DNA from: Exiguobacterium undae DSM 14481
GTDB lineage: Bacteria; Bacillota; Bacilli; Exiguobacteriales; Exiguobacteriaceae
Length of the DNA stretch: 64,000 nucleotides
Direction: 5' to 3'
NCBI RefSeq assembly: GCF_000620805.1
Contig: NZ_KK211187.1
Location: 2,481,389-2,545,388 of the forward strand
The first letter of the stretch is position 1. Every line of letters begins with the position of its first letter. The notes under the pieces were generated by a model. It worked only from the letters and a program-made list of their open reading frames with translations, was not told the DNA's origin and did no database searches. Below are positions 61,812 to 64,000 of the stretch, piece after piece. The translations under genes and the position numbers were made by a program.

Positions 61812-62833
61812 AACGTGATCAATTCCCGCTTGGTGTCATCGCGCTCCAAGTCATGACCGGTTTTTTGACTGCCGTGATGACGACGTTATTGTTTTTAAGT
61901 ACACGCCAAGTGGATTGGCATGTACTTTTCGTCCGTCAACAGGACTTTCCCGTTTTTCTGCTGGTCGTCGGCTTATCGCTCTTATTGCCGCTAGCAATCG
62001 GGAGTATCCACTACTTCTTTTTGCGCCGTGATTTCAAGAAAGTCACGACTGCCATCATCGAACTAGAGCAAGGAAAAGAAGTCACGATCGTGAATGGTCC
62101 TTACTTCCATACGTTGACACGTCTGTCCCGCATCGGCAAACGGATTGACGAGCAGGTCGAAACCGTTCAAAAAATCAGCACCCGCCCGCAACACATTGAG
62201 CAAGTCCGCGTTCAGGCCATTACGGAAGAACGAAAACGGCTTGCCCGTGATTTGCACGACTCCGTCTCCCAGCAGCTGTATGCGATTTCGATGATGACGA
62301 CAGCCGCGAAACAAACGATTCTGACCCAACCTGAAACTGCTGCGAAACAAATCGATTTGGTCGAAACGATGGCCCAGACCGCTCAGTCCGAAATGCGTTC
62401 CCTGTTGTTACAGTTACGCCCGGTCGAACTGGAAGGCATGACCCTCCAACAAGGATTAACGCAACTGTTAGAAGAATTATCTAGAAAGCAGTCCACTGAG
62501 TTGAGTTGGAAGCTCGAAGCCATCGAACTCCCCCGTCCGATTGAGAATGAACTGTTCCGGATCGTCCAAGAAGGGTTGACCAACGCGTTACGTCATGCGA
62601 AAGCGTCACATATGGATATCGAGCTGCGTCAATTTAATGATACGGTCATCTTAAGCATGAATGATGACGGTGTCGGCTTCATCGTCGATGAGAAAAAACT
62701 CGCTTCTTACGGAATCAATTCGATGCGGGAACGGACAGCTGAGATGGGTGGAACGATTCGCCTCGTCAGTGTTCCGGGACAAGGGACTCAAATTGAAGTA
62801 AAATTAAGAAAAGATCGGATGGTGCAAGTATGA
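61808..62833 (+). CDS. liaS: LiaS-type sensor histidine kinase
   Basis: This 341-residue kinase has two TM helices (about residues 10-30 and 48-70) with a very short outside loop, as LiaS. The phospho-acceptor is H150 in RLARDLHDSVSQQLYAI (HisKA_3 type). The ATPase has EGLTNALRHAKASH and GVGF, and YGINSMRERTAEMGG. It overlaps both neighbours by ATGA, so liaF, liaS and liaR are coupled. It responds to cell-wall-active antibiotics in relatives. Confidence 0.92.
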   Translation: MKRDQFPLGVIALQVMTGFLTAVMTTLLFLSTRQVDWHVLFVRQQDFPVFLLVVGLSLLLPLAIGSIHYFFLRRDFKKVTTAIIELEQGKEVTIVNGPYFHTLTRLSRIGKRIDEQVETVQKISTRPQHIEQVRVQAITEERKRLARDLHDSVSQQLYAISMMTTAAKQTILTQPETAAKQIDLVETMAQTAQSEMRSLLLQLRPVELEGMTLQQGLTQLLEELSRKQSTELSWKLEAIELPRPIENELFRIVQEGLTNALRHAKASHMDIELRQFNDTVILSMNDDGVGFIVDEKKLASYGINSMRERTAEMGGTIRLVSVPGQGTQIEVKLRKDRMVQV

Positions 62834-63459
62834 TACGTGTGTTATTAGTCGATGATCATGAGATGGTCCGTGCAGGTGTATCCGCTTTTTTATCGACGCA
62901 ACCAGATATCGAGGTCGTTGCAGAAGCATCGGACGGGCAAGTCGGAGCGGAACTTGCCTTGGCACATCGCCCTGATGTGATTTTAATGGATTTAGTCATG
63001 GAACCGGTCGACGGTGTTGAGGGAACACGCTTGATCCGCAAAGAGTGGCCGGACGCAAAAATTCTTGTCGTTACAAGCTTTTTGGATGATGAGAAAGTGT
63101 ATCCGGTCATCGAGGCCGGCGCAATGAGTTACGTCTTAAAAACAGCCAGCGCCTTCGAGATTGCGGAAGCCATCCGCAAAACGGCAAGTGGTCAATCCGT
63201 CATGGCTGCTCAGGTGACCGGTAAAATGATGGAACGATTACGAAAACCGACCAGCCATCTTCATGATGATCTGACAGAGCGCGAACAGGAAGTCCTGCAA
63301 CTGATGGCCCGTGGTATGGCGAATCAGGAAATCGCCGATGAACTCTTCATTTCATTAAAGACGGTCAAAACACACGTTTCGAACATTTTATCGAAGCTTG
63401 ATGTCGTGGACCGGACGCAGGCCGTCGTCTATGCTTTTAAACACGGGATCGTCAAATAA
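62830..63459 (+). CDS. liaR: LiaR-type response regulator
   Basis: This 209-residue NarL/LuxR-type regulator has a receiver with VDDHEMVRAG, phospho-acceptor D54 (ILMDLVMEPVDG) and a C-terminal LuxR helix-turn-helix (LTEREQEVLQLMARGMANQEIADELFISLKTVKTHVSNI). It is the output of the lia system and should activate the first genes of this operon. It is last in the operon, followed by a terminator. Confidence 0.94.
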   Translation: MIRVLLVDDHEMVRAGVSAFLSTQPDIEVVAEASDGQVGAELALAHRPDVILMDLVMEPVDGVEGTRLIRKEWPDAKILVVTSFLDDEKVYPVIEAGAMSYVLKTASAFEIAEAIRKTASGQSVMAAQVTGKMMERLRKPTSHLHDDLTEREQEVLQLMARGMANQEIADELFISLKTVKTHVSNILSKLDVVDRTQAVVYAFKHGIVK

Positions 63460-63504
63460 TCTTCAGCATTTTTCTTATACTTATAATTGCTCTTATACTC
63501 AACG

Positions 63505-63552
63505 AAAACGACCGGATTCCCCTGTATGCCAGAGGAACCCGGTCGTTTGTCG
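63505..63552. terminator. Terminator after liaR
   Basis: AACGACCGG and CCGGTCGTT flank an inner TTCC/GGAA pairing, with TTTGTCGTTT after. It also serves the convergent oxidase gene. Confidence 0.75.
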
Positions 63553-63563
63553 TTTGAAGCGGC

Positions 63564-64000
63564 TTACCATAATTTCCATCCGGGTGCTCCCGGCGGTGCA
63601 TTTTCAATCATATGCCAAATCGGAACGGTGTAAGCAAACGCAATCAAAGCAAAGGTCACAAAAATCCACAACTTCCAATTCTCAAAGAAAAGTGGCGTCT
63701 GCATCGCTGCTTCTTCTGTTTCCGCAACCGGAAACGCTTCGACACCTTTCGGGGCACGGAAAGCGAGCTGGAACATGGCGAACAGGAACAACAGAATCGA
63801 GATGAACAAAATTGTTCCGCCAATCGCCATCGCAACGTGATACGGAATCCAGTCGGCAACCAGTGAATCTTTAAAATACGCGGCCGGACCGGTCCGTCTC
63901 GGGTTACCAAGCAGACCCGAAATATGCATCGCGGTCGACATGAAGAGCATACCGATCGTCCACGTCGCCGTCTGGATCAGTCCGATGCGATTGATTCGTT
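63564..64000 (-). CDS. Cytochrome ba3-type oxidase subunit I, C-terminal part
   Basis: Reading runs in from the right edge without a start; the frame is NRIGLIQTATWTIGMLF and then MSTAMHISGLLGNPRRT. The C-terminal 145 residues have three TM helices and resemble the last part of the ba3-type haem-copper oxidase subunit I (CbaA). The copper and haem ligands lie outside the window. The gene is 5' partial here. It is convergent with liaR. Confidence 0.75.
   Translation of the reverse strand, partial: RINRIGLIQTATWTIGMLFMSTAMHISGLLGNPRRTGPAAYFKDSLVADWIPYHVAMAIGGTILFISILLFLFAMFQLAFRAPKGVEAFPVAETEEAAMQTPLFFENWKLWIFVTFALIAFAYTVPIWHMIENAPPGAPGWKLW

Noticed and set aside
1-64000. CRISPR arrays, insertion sequences, tRNA genes or prophage
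   Set aside because: No regularly spaced repeats, transposase motifs, tRNA-like cloverleaf or phage genes were seen by eye; a tRNA and repeat scan would confirm.

Overview
The window looks like chromosomal DNA of a low-to-moderate GC Bacillales bacterium, most likely an Exiguobacterium or close relative. The reasons are PerR, YgaC, Yfh-, Yfk- and YfmR/YfmL-type genes in Bacillus-like neighbourhoods, strong GGAGG ribosome-binding sites with many GTG and TTG starts, a menFDHBEC cluster with menA facing away from it, an anaerobic pyruvate formate-lyase pair, and a lia-type envelope-stress operon. I see no phage genes, insertion sequences, CRISPR arrays, tRNA or rRNA gene bodies. The genus is inferred, not proven.

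Layout. The left 200 bases hold two tandem sigma-A promoters and a leader that fire leftward, probably into an rRNA operon just outside the window. Then come ygxA, ygzB, perR (with a Per box) and hemL (2275-3573); an ABC exporter, a YgaC-type phosphatase, an SRPBCC protein and mutY; the yfhP, yfhJ and yfhH group; and a heterodimeric BmrC/BmrD-like drug exporter preceded by a short leader ORF and an attenuator hairpin (13232-13491). Next are recX, a yfhF epimerase, an amidohydrolase, a GNAT protein, an OmpR-type two-component system, a TVP38 membrane protein with no ordinary start codon, an aldo-keto reductase, an RlmCD-type methyltransferase, the radical-SAM protein YfkAB and a YfkF-like MFS carrier.

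The middle carries a ZosA-type P-type ATPase, with a Per-box-like and a Fur-box-like palindrome between it and a divergent EamA transporter; a BrkB-type membrane protein, a Nudix hydrolase and a PfkB kinase; and the menaquinone genes menA and menF-D-H-B-E-C (31712-39911). It continues with a methionine aminopeptidase, a YkuI-like degenerate EAL protein, the RNA helicase CshA, the S1 protein CvfB, a small secreted peptide, plsC, ABC-F YfmR and a membrane GGDEF protein.

The right part has a YfmL-type helicase between two unknown genes; pflB and pflA behind candidate Fnr and Rex sites; an ARE-type ABC-F gene behind an 8-residue leader peptide and a terminator; an RsgA paralogue behind a short ORF and a hairpin that could mask its ribosome-binding site; the lia-like operon (59969-63459); and the C-terminal part of a ba3-type cytochrome oxidase subunit I running off the right edge.

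The most interesting theme is repeated short-ORF-plus-hairpin leaders in front of ribosome- or drug-related genes (the bmrCD-like pair, the ABC-F gene and rsgA). These suggest that ribosome stalling is used to sense antibiotics or translation stress.
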